Source: Lachnospiraceae bacterium
GTDB taxonomy: Bacteria; Bacillota; Clostridia; Lachnospirales; Lachnospiraceae
NCBI GenBank assembly: GCA_017483425.1
Contig: JAFUWM010000346.1
Location: 1-7,764 of the forward strand
Direction of reading: 5' to 3'
DNA length: 7,764 nucleotides
Every line of letters begins with the position of its first letter. Positions within the stretch are counted from its first letter, which is position 1. Under the pieces are notes generated by a model. That model was given only the letters and a program-made list of their open reading frames with translations, had not been told where the DNA came from and did no database searches. The translations under genes and the position numbers were made by a program. Shown one piece after another: positions 1 through 6,713 of this stretch.

Positions 1-1345
1 CGAAGTACGCGGGATATGCTTTCTTTACACGCTCAACGTGCGTATCCAATACTTCGTTCCTGCTGTCTATGAGCCCGAGGCTTATCATCTCATTTATTGC
101 AAAATCAGAGAAATCCCTGTCATCCATAGTCCAGAACCTGTCATTTTCCTGTACGAAATATTCCAGCCCGACCCATACAGTATGCAGGGGATCCTTCACC
201 ATATAAGGCGACCAGTTATTAAAGATCTGTACCCTGCCCATCTTGACCCTGCGGTCCTGCACATATATCCAGCAGTCGGGTACTATATTTCCCACGGTTT
301 TGGTTTTTGTCCGGTTTTCAAGCTTCAGGCGCTTCACCAGCACTCCCACGGTCATATAGTCTCTGTAGGGAAGTCCTTTTGCGATACGCAGTATATCCTC
401 CGGCACATCATTCATTCCCGAGACCAGATCCTTTATGGGCATGGAGGATATGATCACATCCCCCTTTTCGACCACTTCAGAATTATCCCTTTCATATGTC
501 AGGGAGTCTATGCTTTTCCCGTCCTCTGCCTTATGAAGCCCTGTCACGCGGGCATTTTTTATTATCCTGCCACCAAGCTTTTCGATCTCATCGGCTGTTA
601 TATCACACAGCTGTCCGGGACCAAGCTTGGGATAACTGAACTGCTCGATCAGGGATGTCTCCACCTTCCTGTCTTTTTTATTAAAGACTTTCCCGAATAT
701 ATCCCTTAAAACAGCGGATATGGAGAGTCCCTTCACGCGCTGCTCACCCCATGATGCATCTATCTCCGAGGGATGTCTTCCCCACAGGTTTTCCGTATAG
801 TATTCAAAAAACATCCCGTAAAGCTTTCTGCCAAAACGGTTTATATAGAAATTTTCAAGATTATCCTCGGGAAGCTTGTGAAAAACAGACGCGATATAAC
901 TGGATCCGACCTTGATGGTATTTATAAGCCCCATATTCTTAAGCGTAGACAGGCTTAATGAAACAGGGTAATCAAAAAATCTGTTCTGAAAAAGAATCCT
1001 TGATACACGGTGCCTTGACAGCATGACCCTGTCCGTGCTCTCCGGATCCGGCCCTTTTGATGAAAGCGGGACTTCACGGTCAAGTATGATATCGTCCTTT
1101 GCCTTTGCCCCCTGTCTTGGAAGCATGGAATCCCACCACTCATTTACCTCGGGAACCTTGGAAAAGAACCGGTGTCCGCCCATATCCATGCGGTTGCCGT
1201 TGTGATCTACGGTCTTTGATATGCCTCCAAACGAATCACTCTCCTCAAAGACGGTCACCTCATAACCCTCCCGAAGCTTCAGCAATTCATATGCGGCGGT
1301 AAGTCCCGCAGGACCCGCTCCGATGATCAAAACCTTCTTTCCCAA
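1..1345 (-). CDS. NAD(P)/FAD-dependent oxidoreductase, amine-oxidase / UDP-galactopyranose-mutase-like family; 3' end (C-terminus) outside window
   Basis: A continuous reading frame of 448 codons with no stop reaches the left edge. The N-terminus carries a Rossmann FAD-binding motif, GAGPAG at residues 9-14, then an acidic end of the second strand (FEE, 33-35), a GG doublet (40-41) and the signature DMGGHRFFSK (54-63). Further on come FFDYP, FYINRFGRKLYG, a WGEQRVKGLS block and YPKLGPGQ, all typical of the COG1232-type flavoproteins often labelled 'protoporphyrinogen oxidase-like' or 'FAD-dependent oxidoreductase'. Members are usually around 500 residues. The visible protein stops at AYPAYF, shortly before where the family's C-terminal FAD-contacting segment would be expected. 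The substrate cannot be named. Relatives sit in cell-surface polysaccharide loci, but nothing here proves that role, and a haem role is not supported. The start is taken as TTG because no ATG lies in frame between the upstream stop and the Rossmann motif, and a GAGGGG ribosome site sits 7 bases upstream. It follows the channel gene by 51 bases in the same direction and is probably co-transcribed with it. Confidence 0.88.
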   Translation of the reverse strand, partial: MGKKVLIIGAGPAGLTAAYELLKLREGYEVTVFEESDSFGGISKTVDHNGNRMDMGGHRFFSKVPEVNEWWDSMLPRQGAKAKDDIILDREVPLSSKGPDPESTDRVMLSRHRVSRILFQNRFFDYPVSLSLSTLKNMGLINTIKVGSSYIASVFHKLPEDNLENFYINRFGRKLYGMFFEYYTENLWGRHPSEIDASWGEQRVKGLSISAVLRDIFGKVFNKKDRKVETSLIEQFSYPKLGPGQLCDITADEIEKLGGRIIKNARVTGLHKAEDGKSIDSLTYERDNSEVVEKGDVIISSMPIKDLVSGMNDVPEDILRIAKGLPYRDYMTVGVLVKRLKLENRTKTKTVGNIVPDCWIYVQDRRVKMGRVQIFNNWSPYMVKDPLHTVWVGLEYFVQENDRFWTMDDRDFSDFAINEMISLGLIDSRNEVLDTHVERVKKAYPAYF

Positions 1346-1352
1346 ATCAGTT

Positions 1353-1358
1353 CCCCTC
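1353..1358 (-). promoter_or_regulatory. Ribosome binding site supporting the TTG start of the flavoprotein gene
   Basis: Read on the minus strand this is GAGGGG, followed by 7 bases and then TTG at 1345. The TTG is followed at once by GKKVLIIGAGPAG, where a Rossmann-fold flavoprotein normally begins. The upstream in-frame stretch back to the stop codon of the previous gene contains no ATG. This makes TTG the best start. Confidence 0.6.
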
Positions 1359-1396
1359 GTCCTCTTCCTGCATCGTAAGCTTTTACTACCAAATAG

Positions 1397-4171
1397 TTAT
1401 ACAATACTGATATGCTCACGGTCAAAGAGCAGCTTGATATCTCTGCGCACCTCCCGGAGTGCCTTGTTTCTATCAGAGGAGGGGGCAAATATAGCAAACC
1501 GGAGCACGACACAACCGCGCTCAAAGGAGTCTACGCCCTGATATCTGATCGAATTTACAACCTCCGAATGCTGCTTGGCCATACGTGGCAGTTCTTTTTC
1601 CAGAAGCTTTTCTATCTCCAAAAGATCCGCCTCTTTTGGAACCGAAACCTTCAGGATCTCCCGCGCCTCTTCTCCATATGAGTTTACAATATCCTTAAGA
1701 GACGAATTGTTGAAGATCTTCGTATCCGAAAAATTCTCGATCCTGGTGGAACGGATGCCGATCTTCTGCACCGTTCCGGACCAGCCTCCTACCGTAACGT
1801 AGTCTCCGACCTTAAGCGTACCATCAAAGATGATAAATAATCCGGCGATAATATCGCTGACCAGATCCTTTGCGCCGAAGCCGACCATCAGGGAAAGCAC
1901 GCCTGCCGATGCCCACAGCGCTCTCGTATCGATGCCGAACTTTGCCAGCCCAATGTACAGAAATACAATGGCACAGGCATATCTTAATGCGTTACGAAGC
2001 AAAAGAAGGACGGTTTCATGCTTAAGATCCGATATCCTCGCAATGCTGTATAAAACCTGATTGACAAGAACCCTGAACACATACAGTACACACAGCAGAA
2101 ACAAACAGAAAGAGAAGGAAAACAGATTTACGCCCCTTTCCCATTTGCCCAGCAGCACATAGGAAAAACCGATTAGATCCTCATCGTTCATTCCCATGCT
2201 GAGCATAAATACCTCGTAAAATATCAGCGCATAGGAAAATACCAGAAGCACACTGTATATAATCCCGGATGTCCGCATTTCCGGAGTCCGCTTTTCGACA
2301 GGAACGGCTCTTTGATTCCTCCAGCGCTTTTCAAAATCGGAGTCGGGTTTATCCCCGGTCTTTATGAAATCTTTCAGTATACTGAAGATTCCTCTGTTTT
2401 CCTCCGCCGTCTCCTCCGCGGAACCCTCATCCTCGTCTGACTCTTCCGACTCTGCAGCAATAAGCACTTTCCCATATCCAAACAGCCCCATAAACGCAAT
2501 GATCAGATATGCGACCACGCAAAGCAGCGCCGTCTTCAACGCGATGATAAGGGCATTCGAATTATCCGTACTCCGAACCAGAGGCATAAGGTACACCTCT
2601 TCGGCCTCACCGACGCCCGAGTAGTATGTTTCACCTCCAACGAAACACTTCTCATTGAAGCCGTCTTTGATGTCTACCTCATCAAATCCCAGATATTCTA
2701 TGCCTGTGTTCTCAACCCCGAGCCCTGTGTCGGCGACAACCTTCATGCTTTCCTTATCAATGGCCAGCGCGTAATCGGGCAGTCCGATCACTATGTCATC
2801 CAAGACCATCATCACATTGATCGGGTTTAACAACTGCTCTCTGAAATCAGGTCTTACTGCGATCTGGACAAAACCGTCAGCAAGATCATCAGAATCCCTG
2901 AGGCTTACCCCGATATACTGCATTTCCTCTCCGCTTGCTTCATCCTCCTGCACACCCTGGATCACATATTTCCTGCCTTCTAAGAGTGAATTAAAAGCAT
3001 AGGACTGATCCTCTTTATTTTTGCTCACTATGAAATGGTCATAGGGTGAATTGGTGACCACGACCTTACCGTTTTTGTCAAACACGTATATATAGTCGAC
3101 ACCCAGTTCCTCTGCATACCAGGCCATATCCTGACGTGTAATGTTATCTATCCCCCGGTTTTTGATCATTTTCGCGGCCAGCTGGCATTCCTCGAGATAC
3201 TGCTGATCCAGCCATTCCGAAAGATCCTTACGATACTCATTGTATGTGTTTAAGGTATCCACCCCCATCTTCGCATAACTGTTTACGGCAGTCAGATCAC
3301 TGGTTATATCCATAATGGTCTGATAATACCAGGTGAAAAGAAATAATATCACCGTTCCCAGTGCGCAGCAGATAATCAGCTTTCTGCCAAACGCCAGACT
3401 CCCGTCTCTATGCCAGGCCAGGGAAAAGCCGATGTAACGAATAATTACCCAGATGACCACAAAGAAGATCAGAGTGGAAAAAAAGCATCGTACCACCACC
3501 TGAATGATACCCTCCCATATGGTCACACCACACAGGATATAGGTATCCTTGTATGCAAAAGCCGAGCCTATGATCCCTGCGTAAGATGCATTGACCAGCT
3601 GATCAATTTTCAGGTCAAATACCGACTCCGGGAAAAATATATGAAATCTTCCGGGGATATCCTTTTCCGTATGTTTATTCCTCAATTCCTCCAAATCGGC
3701 AATATCCGCGATACCGGCATCCCAACCGCCTGACATATAGAGCGTCTGCCCAATAAATTCCTCTTTCGGATGGGCAAGGATGGAATAATCCTTCTGTGAT
3801 ACCACGATCACATAGCCCGACCGGCCTACACGTAGTTTTGTCACGCGGTTCATCCAGGACAGTGTACTACCGACTATCGTCTCGGCATATTCCGCATCCC
3901 TCTCTGCCGGTGTCTCTACTCCTTCGCGGTCGGTGTAGACCCGCTGACGATTCCGCTCCAGATTATTGTATATGGTGCGAACTGCCTGCTCGCTTTTCTC
4001 CAGTTGTGGAAGAATCTCCGATATCTGAACTATCGCGCGGACAATCTGCGGCCGTAACCTGTCTTCCAGGTTGTCCTCACAAAAAGCAAACGAAAGTCTT
4101 GAGAAAAAGACGGTCAACAGTATCAATGCCACATACATGGCTATCTTCGTCCGCATGATCTTTGATTTCAT
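1397..4171 (-). CDS. Cache/PAS-like sensor - MscS-type mechanosensitive channel fusion, 924 aa
   Basis: Residue numbers here count from a TTG at 4180; the preferred ATG at 4171 is residue 4. A signal-like first membrane helix (about 12-33) leads into an extracytoplasmic region (34-222) with a Cache-like stretch, GRSGYVIVVSQKDYSILAHP (119-138). Helices at about 224-251 and 267-287 flank a short cytoplasmic loop. A second extracytoplasmic region (288-541) looks like a double Cache/PAS fold, with 'DYIYVFDKNGKVVVTNS' near 362-378 and 'DYALAIDKESMKVVADTG' near 469-486. A helix (about 543-570) leads to a strongly acidic linker (577-596). The channel core has helices near 638-660, 685-710 and 724-748, then the MscS pore helix and beta domain: VGFGAKDLVSDIIAG (766-780), VGDYVTVGGWSGTV (791-804), and an NNSSLKDIVN block (824-833) where MscS has its IPN motif. 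Eight helices put both sensor regions outside and the MscS C-terminus inside, as the family requires. E. coli MscS has 286 residues, so most of this protein is sensor. The likely role is a ligand-modulated channel in the cytoplasmic membrane; ligand and ion preference are unknown. It begins its own transcription unit after a 133-base gap. Confidence 0.85.
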   Translation of the reverse strand: MKSKIMRTKIAMYVALILLTVFFSRLSFAFCEDNLEDRLRPQIVRAIVQISEILPQLEKSEQAVRTIYNNLERNRQRVYTDREGVETPAERDAEYAETIVGSTLSWMNRVTKLRVGRSGYVIVVSQKDYSILAHPKEEFIGQTLYMSGGWDAGIADIADLEELRNKHTEKDIPGRFHIFFPESVFDLKIDQLVNASYAGIIGSAFAYKDTYILCGVTIWEGIIQVVVRCFFSTLIFFVVIWVIIRYIGFSLAWHRDGSLAFGRKLIICCALGTVILFLFTWYYQTIMDITSDLTAVNSYAKMGVDTLNTYNEYRKDLSEWLDQQYLEECQLAAKMIKNRGIDNITRQDMAWYAEELGVDYIYVFDKNGKVVVTNSPYDHFIVSKNKEDQSYAFNSLLEGRKYVIQGVQEDEASGEEMQYIGVSLRDSDDLADGFVQIAVRPDFREQLLNPINVMMVLDDIVIGLPDYALAIDKESMKVVADTGLGVENTGIEYLGFDEVDIKDGFNEKCFVGGETYYSGVGEAEEVYLMPLVRSTDNSNALIIALKTALLCVVAYLIIAFMGLFGYGKVLIAAESEESDEDEGSAEETAEENRGIFSILKDFIKTGDKPDSDFEKRWRNQRAVPVEKRTPEMRTSGIIYSVLLVFSYALIFYEVFMLSMGMNDEDLIGFSYVLLGKWERGVNLFSFSFCLFLLCVLYVFRVLVNQVLYSIARISDLKHETVLLLLRNALRYACAIVFLYIGLAKFGIDTRALWASAGVLSLMVGFGAKDLVSDIIAGLFIIFDGTLKVGDYVTVGGWSGTVQKIGIRSTRIENFSDTKIFNNSSLKDIVNSYGEEAREILKVSVPKEADLLEIEKLLEKELPRMAKQHSEVVNSIRYQGVDSFERGCVVLRFAIFAPSSDRNKALREVRRDIKLLFDREHISIV

Positions 4172-4183
4172 TTCCTGCAAATA

Positions 4184-4189
4184 CCTCCT
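4184..4189 (-). promoter_or_regulatory. Ribosome binding site of the sensor-channel gene
   Basis: The minus strand reads AGGAGG, a full consensus site. A TTG at 4180 is only 3 bases away, which is too close for good initiation. ATG at 4171 is 12 bases away, slightly long, with a second short AGGAA just before it. ATG 4171 is therefore preferred; a third candidate, ATG at 4156, would still keep the first membrane helix. Confidence 0.6.
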
Positions 4190-4200
4190 ACGGAAACTTA

Positions 4201-4214
4201 TGGCTTATTTGCCA
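4201..4214. promoter_or_regulatory. Short dyad TGGC-N6-GCCA, possible operator
   Basis: A perfect inverted repeat with 4-base arms and a 6-base AT centre lies just upstream of the ribosome site of the sensor-channel gene, where the transcription start would fall if the candidate promoter is right. A third copy of the arm (TGGC, 4235-4238) lies about 20 bases further upstream. Arms of 4 bases are short enough to occur by chance, so this is only a candidate binding site. Confidence 0.2.
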
Positions 4215-4220
4215 CTATTT

Positions 4221-4249
4221 AAGATAATCAAGTGTGGCGTAAAATGCAA
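4221..4249 (-). promoter_or_regulatory. Weak candidate sigma-A promoter for the sensor-channel gene
   Basis: On the minus strand TTGCAT (4249-4244) and TATCTT (4226-4221) are separated by exactly 17 bases. The -35 matches consensus at three of six positions and the -10 at four of six, so this is weak. Its position fits: it lies in the AT-rich gap (4181-4313) between the TVP38 gene and the sensor-channel gene, and would start transcription near 4214, leaving a leader of about 40 bases to the ATG. No convincing intrinsic terminator (hairpin plus T run) follows the TVP38 stop, so read-through from the upstream operon is also possible. Confidence 0.3.
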
Positions 4250-4313
4250 TGGGAAATTTGTTAATTCAGGTTTGACAATCTGGAAATACCCCTTGTGGAA
4301 AATATAAACGTTC

Positions 4314-4970
4314 TTAATCCGAGATCTTCCGGTACAGCAGCGATCCGGCCAGTGTAAGGACTACTATCACTAACAGAACGATCACAAACACACCGTAGCG
4401 CTGCTCTTCGAGTATGTCTCCGCCCATGGCGGAGAGCAGTATCGACGGGAATCTTCCGATAGCAGTGATAAAAAGCCATGAATAAATGCTTATATCCGTC
4501 AGCCCCACGCCATACGCGAGGAGATCTTTCGGTGCCCCGGGTATCAGGAAAAGAAAGAATATGATGATCTTTGAATTCCTGTTTGTTTTTAAGAACTTCA
4601 GTGATTCTATCTTTTCCTTTGAAAAAAATATCTCCACAAAGGACATGCCAAAGCGTCTGACAAAACAAAATACTGCCATGCTTCCAAGCGTCATCCCGAT
4701 ATCCGCGATCAAAGCCCCTTTTACCGGTCCGAAACAGTATCCTGCTGCTATCTCGAGCGGTCCTCCGGGGATCACAGCCGCGATCACCTGTACGGCTGTG
4801 ACAAAAATGAAAAACAAAACCCCCCATATCCCCCGCTCCTCGATAAAGATCCTGATCTCTTCCGGATCATCGGCCATCTTAAGCATCGGTAAGCATGTCG
4901 TTATCGCAACAAGCGCTATTAGTGCTATAACAAGGATCAGGGCTCCTATAACCGCCGCCTTTTTTTTCAT
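4314..4970 (-). CDS. TVP38/TMEM64 (VTT, DedA-like) family membrane protein, 218 aa
   Basis: A small polytopic membrane protein. After the start MKKK there is a hydrophobic helix (about 5-26), then a short polar stretch and the VTT core from about residue 50 to 185. The core shows IPGGPLEIAAGYCFG (67-81), a helix leading to VRRFG (104-108), the re-entrant-type IPGAPKDLLAYGVG (143-156) and GRFPS with AMGGD (172-185). A last helix (about 193-213) ends the protein. Length and motif order fit the TVP38/TMEM64 branch (COG0398). Eukaryotic VTT proteins are lipid scramblases, and bacterial DedA relatives are linked to lipid-carrier recycling and membrane potential. No specific substrate can be read from this sequence. 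The start at 4970 lies 4 bases after the iorA stop. A longer reading from 5051 would run 27 codons back into the end of iorA and is unlikely. The ribosome site is poor (GAGG with only two bases before ATG), which suggests coupling to iorA translation. Confidence 0.85.
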   Translation of the reverse strand: MKKKAAVIGALILVIALIALVAITTCLPMLKMADDPEEIRIFIEERGIWGVLFFIFVTAVQVIAAVIPGGPLEIAAGYCFGPVKGALIADIGMTLGSMAVFCFVRRFGMSFVEIFFSKEKIESLKFLKTNRNSKIIIFFLFLIPGAPKDLLAYGVGLTDISIYSWLFITAIGRFPSILLSAMGGDILEEQRYGVFVIVLLVIVVLTLAGSLLYRKISD

Positions 4971-4974
4971 TCCC

Positions 4975-6711
4975 TCAGATTTCGAACCTCTCAAGCGCCC
5001 CGAAATTACAGAGCTGTACGCAAAGTCCGCAGCCGTTGCAAAGGGTGTCATCTATCTCTATGGTACCGTCTTCTTTGCGCTTGACCGCAGGACAGCCGGG
5101 CTTTAAGCACATACCGCACTTCTTACAGTTCTCAGTTATCGGCCTTACCTTGTACGGGAACTTCTGTCCTTTAAGCAGCGCGCAGGGAGCGCAGACTATT
5201 ATAACGGACAGCTCATCCCTTAAGGTCTCCTCTTTGACCACGCGCTCGAGCTCCTTTGTATCAAAAGCGTCCACCTCGACTATATGCTTTATGTTCATGG
5301 CCTCGCAGACCTTGTATATGGATATCTCGGGAACCTCCGTGCCGTCAAGGGTCTTTCCGGTAGCCGCATGATCCTGATGTCCTGTCATGCCGGTTGTCGA
5401 GTTATCAAGTATCATCACCGTCGCCGTAGACCGGTTATACGCAAGATCCTCAAGCGAATTGATCCCGGTATGCATGAAGGTGGAATCACCTATCACCGCA
5501 ACCCAGTTCTTGATGAAATCCTTGCCCCTTGCCTTTTCCATGCCGTGAAGCATGGATATGGAAGCGCCCATGCATACTGTCGTATCCACGACACTTAAAG
5601 GGGCAACCGCTCCGAGCGTATAGCAGCCGATATCTCCCGCCGCATGTATCCCAAGCTTTTTCAATACATAGAATGTACTTCTGTGAGGACATCCGGGACA
5701 GAGTATCGGAGGACGGTTTGGTACCTCGGAAGCCTTATAGCTGACTTCCTCACCTTTAAGCTTTTCTCTCAGCATATTTGCCGAGTACTCACCCTGCAGG
5801 GTGAAAAGCTCTTTCCCTTCACAGGAAAGTCCTATGCTTTTCACAAAGTCCTCGATAAAGGGTTCAAGCTCTTCAAAGATGATAAGCCTGTCTACTCTGG
5901 ACGCGAAATCCTTTATTAACTTTTCGGAGAGCGGGTAAACAAGCCCCAGCTTCAATACCGAAGCCTCCGGATATACCTCTTTCACATACTGATACGCTAT
6001 GCCGCTTGTGATGAAGCCTATGCTCGTATCGCCCATCTCAATGCGGTTTATCTCCATCGAAGCCGCATCCTCCGCCATCCGCTTCTCACGCTCCTCGACA
6101 TAGACATGCCTTCCCTTAGCCATGCCCGGCATCATGACAGTTTTCATGATATTTCTCTCATACGGCTTATCCTCAGGCGTCACCCTGTCCGAAAGCTCCA
6201 CGGTTCCCTGGGAATGTCCGAGCCTTGTGGTTGTTCTCATTATTATTGGTGTGTCATATTTCTCAGAGAACTCAAATGCGAGCCTGGCAAAATCATGAGC
6301 CTCCTGTGAGTCCGAGGGCTCCAGCACGGGCACATGCGCCGAACGGCCTATAAGCCTTGTATCCTGCTCATTCTGTGAAGAATACAATCCGGGATCGTCC
6401 GCCACGCAAAAGAGCAGTCCGCCGCTCACTCCTATGTATGAAACCGAGTACAGAGGATCACTTGCCACATTAAGTCCCACATGCTTCATGGAAACCATTG
6501 CCCTTACTCCCGCAAGAGAAGCGCCTATGGCAACCTCCGCAGCCACCTTTTCATTCGGAGACCACTCCGCATACACCTCGGGATATTTGACTATGTTTTC
6601 AGATATCTCCGTGCTCGGTGTTCCGGGATATGCCGCCGATACCTTTACGCCTGCTTCCCAAGCGCCACGGGCTATCGCGGCATTGCCAAGCATTATCTCT
6701 TTTTCCGCCAT
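4975..6711 (-). CDS. iorA: Indolepyruvate:ferredoxin oxidoreductase subunit alpha
   Basis: This enzyme oxidatively decarboxylates aryl pyruvates (indolepyruvate, phenylpyruvate) to the aryl-acetyl-CoA while reducing ferredoxin, in anaerobic aromatic amino acid breakdown. At 578 residues it matches the usual alpha subunit length. The pyrimidine-side domain is at the N-terminus (GNAAIARGAWEAGV, 9-22; AAYPGTPSTE, 27-36). A middle domain follows, then the thiamine diphosphate domain, with CPGCPHR (338-344), AGDIGCYTLG (358-367), GDST (408-411) and DNSTTGMTGHQDH (436-448). The C-terminus is a two-cluster ferredoxin domain: Cys 529, 532, 535 and 540, and Cys 558, 561, 564 and 568. All eight cysteines are present, so two [4Fe-4S] clusters are expected. 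The start is secure: AAAGGAG sits 8 bases before the ATG. It begins 2 bases after the helicase stop and ends 4 bases before the TVP38 start. The expected partner iorB is not adjacent. Confidence 0.95.
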   Translation of the reverse strand: MAEKEIMLGNAAIARGAWEAGVKVSAAYPGTPSTEISENIVKYPEVYAEWSPNEKVAAEVAIGASLAGVRAMVSMKHVGLNVASDPLYSVSYIGVSGGLLFCVADDPGLYSSQNEQDTRLIGRSAHVPVLEPSDSQEAHDFARLAFEFSEKYDTPIIMRTTTRLGHSQGTVELSDRVTPEDKPYERNIMKTVMMPGMAKGRHVYVEEREKRMAEDAASMEINRIEMGDTSIGFITSGIAYQYVKEVYPEASVLKLGLVYPLSEKLIKDFASRVDRLIIFEELEPFIEDFVKSIGLSCEGKELFTLQGEYSANMLREKLKGEEVSYKASEVPNRPPILCPGCPHRSTFYVLKKLGIHAAGDIGCYTLGAVAPLSVVDTTVCMGASISMLHGMEKARGKDFIKNWVAVIGDSTFMHTGINSLEDLAYNRSTATVMILDNSTTGMTGHQDHAATGKTLDGTEVPEISIYKVCEAMNIKHIVEVDAFDTKELERVVKEETLRDELSVIIVCAPCALLKGQKFPYKVRPITENCKKCGMCLKPGCPAVKRKEDGTIEIDDTLCNGCGLCVQLCNFGALERFEI

Positions 6712-6713
6712 TT

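Noticed and set aside
38..709. Long plus-strand open frame of 223 codons
   Set aside because: It is antisense to the flavoprotein gene, whose minus-strand frame carries clear family motifs throughout. The plus-strand product shows no recognisable domain and is rich in H, Y and I, as expected of a shadow frame.
1347..1373. Eight-codon open frame (ATG at 1373, TGA at 1349-1347) just before the flavoprotein start, a possible leader peptide
   Set aside because: It has no ribosome site, no run of regulatory codons and no attenuator hairpin near it. Its bases are better explained as the Shine-Dalgarno region of the next gene.
4172..4180. TTG at 4180 as the start of the sensor-channel gene
   Set aside because: Only 3 bases separate it from the AGGAGG site. 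The ATG at 4171 is a better codon, although its 12-base spacing is a little long. The choice changes the protein by three residues.
4211..4238. GCCAC ... GTGGC inverted repeat as a terminator for the TVP38 gene
   Set aside because: The stem is only 5 bases with an 18-base loop and no T run after it. It does not qualify as an intrinsic terminator.
4261..4827. Minus-strand open frame of 188 codons overlapping the TVP38 gene
   Set aside because: It lies in another frame of the same strand over a gene with clear VTT motifs. Its product is rich in R, C and H with no domain, and it has no good ribosome site.
4971..5051. N-terminal extension of the TVP38 protein starting at 5051
   Set aside because: The extra 27 residues overlap the iorA ferredoxin-domain coding sequence in another frame and are not membrane-like. 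The ATG at 4970 gives a normal MKKK plus hydrophobic helix start.
5284..5919. Several overlapping plus-strand open frames opposite iorA
   Set aside because: They are antisense shadows of iorA, whose thiamine and iron-sulfur motifs cover the same interval. None shows a domain or a ribosome site.
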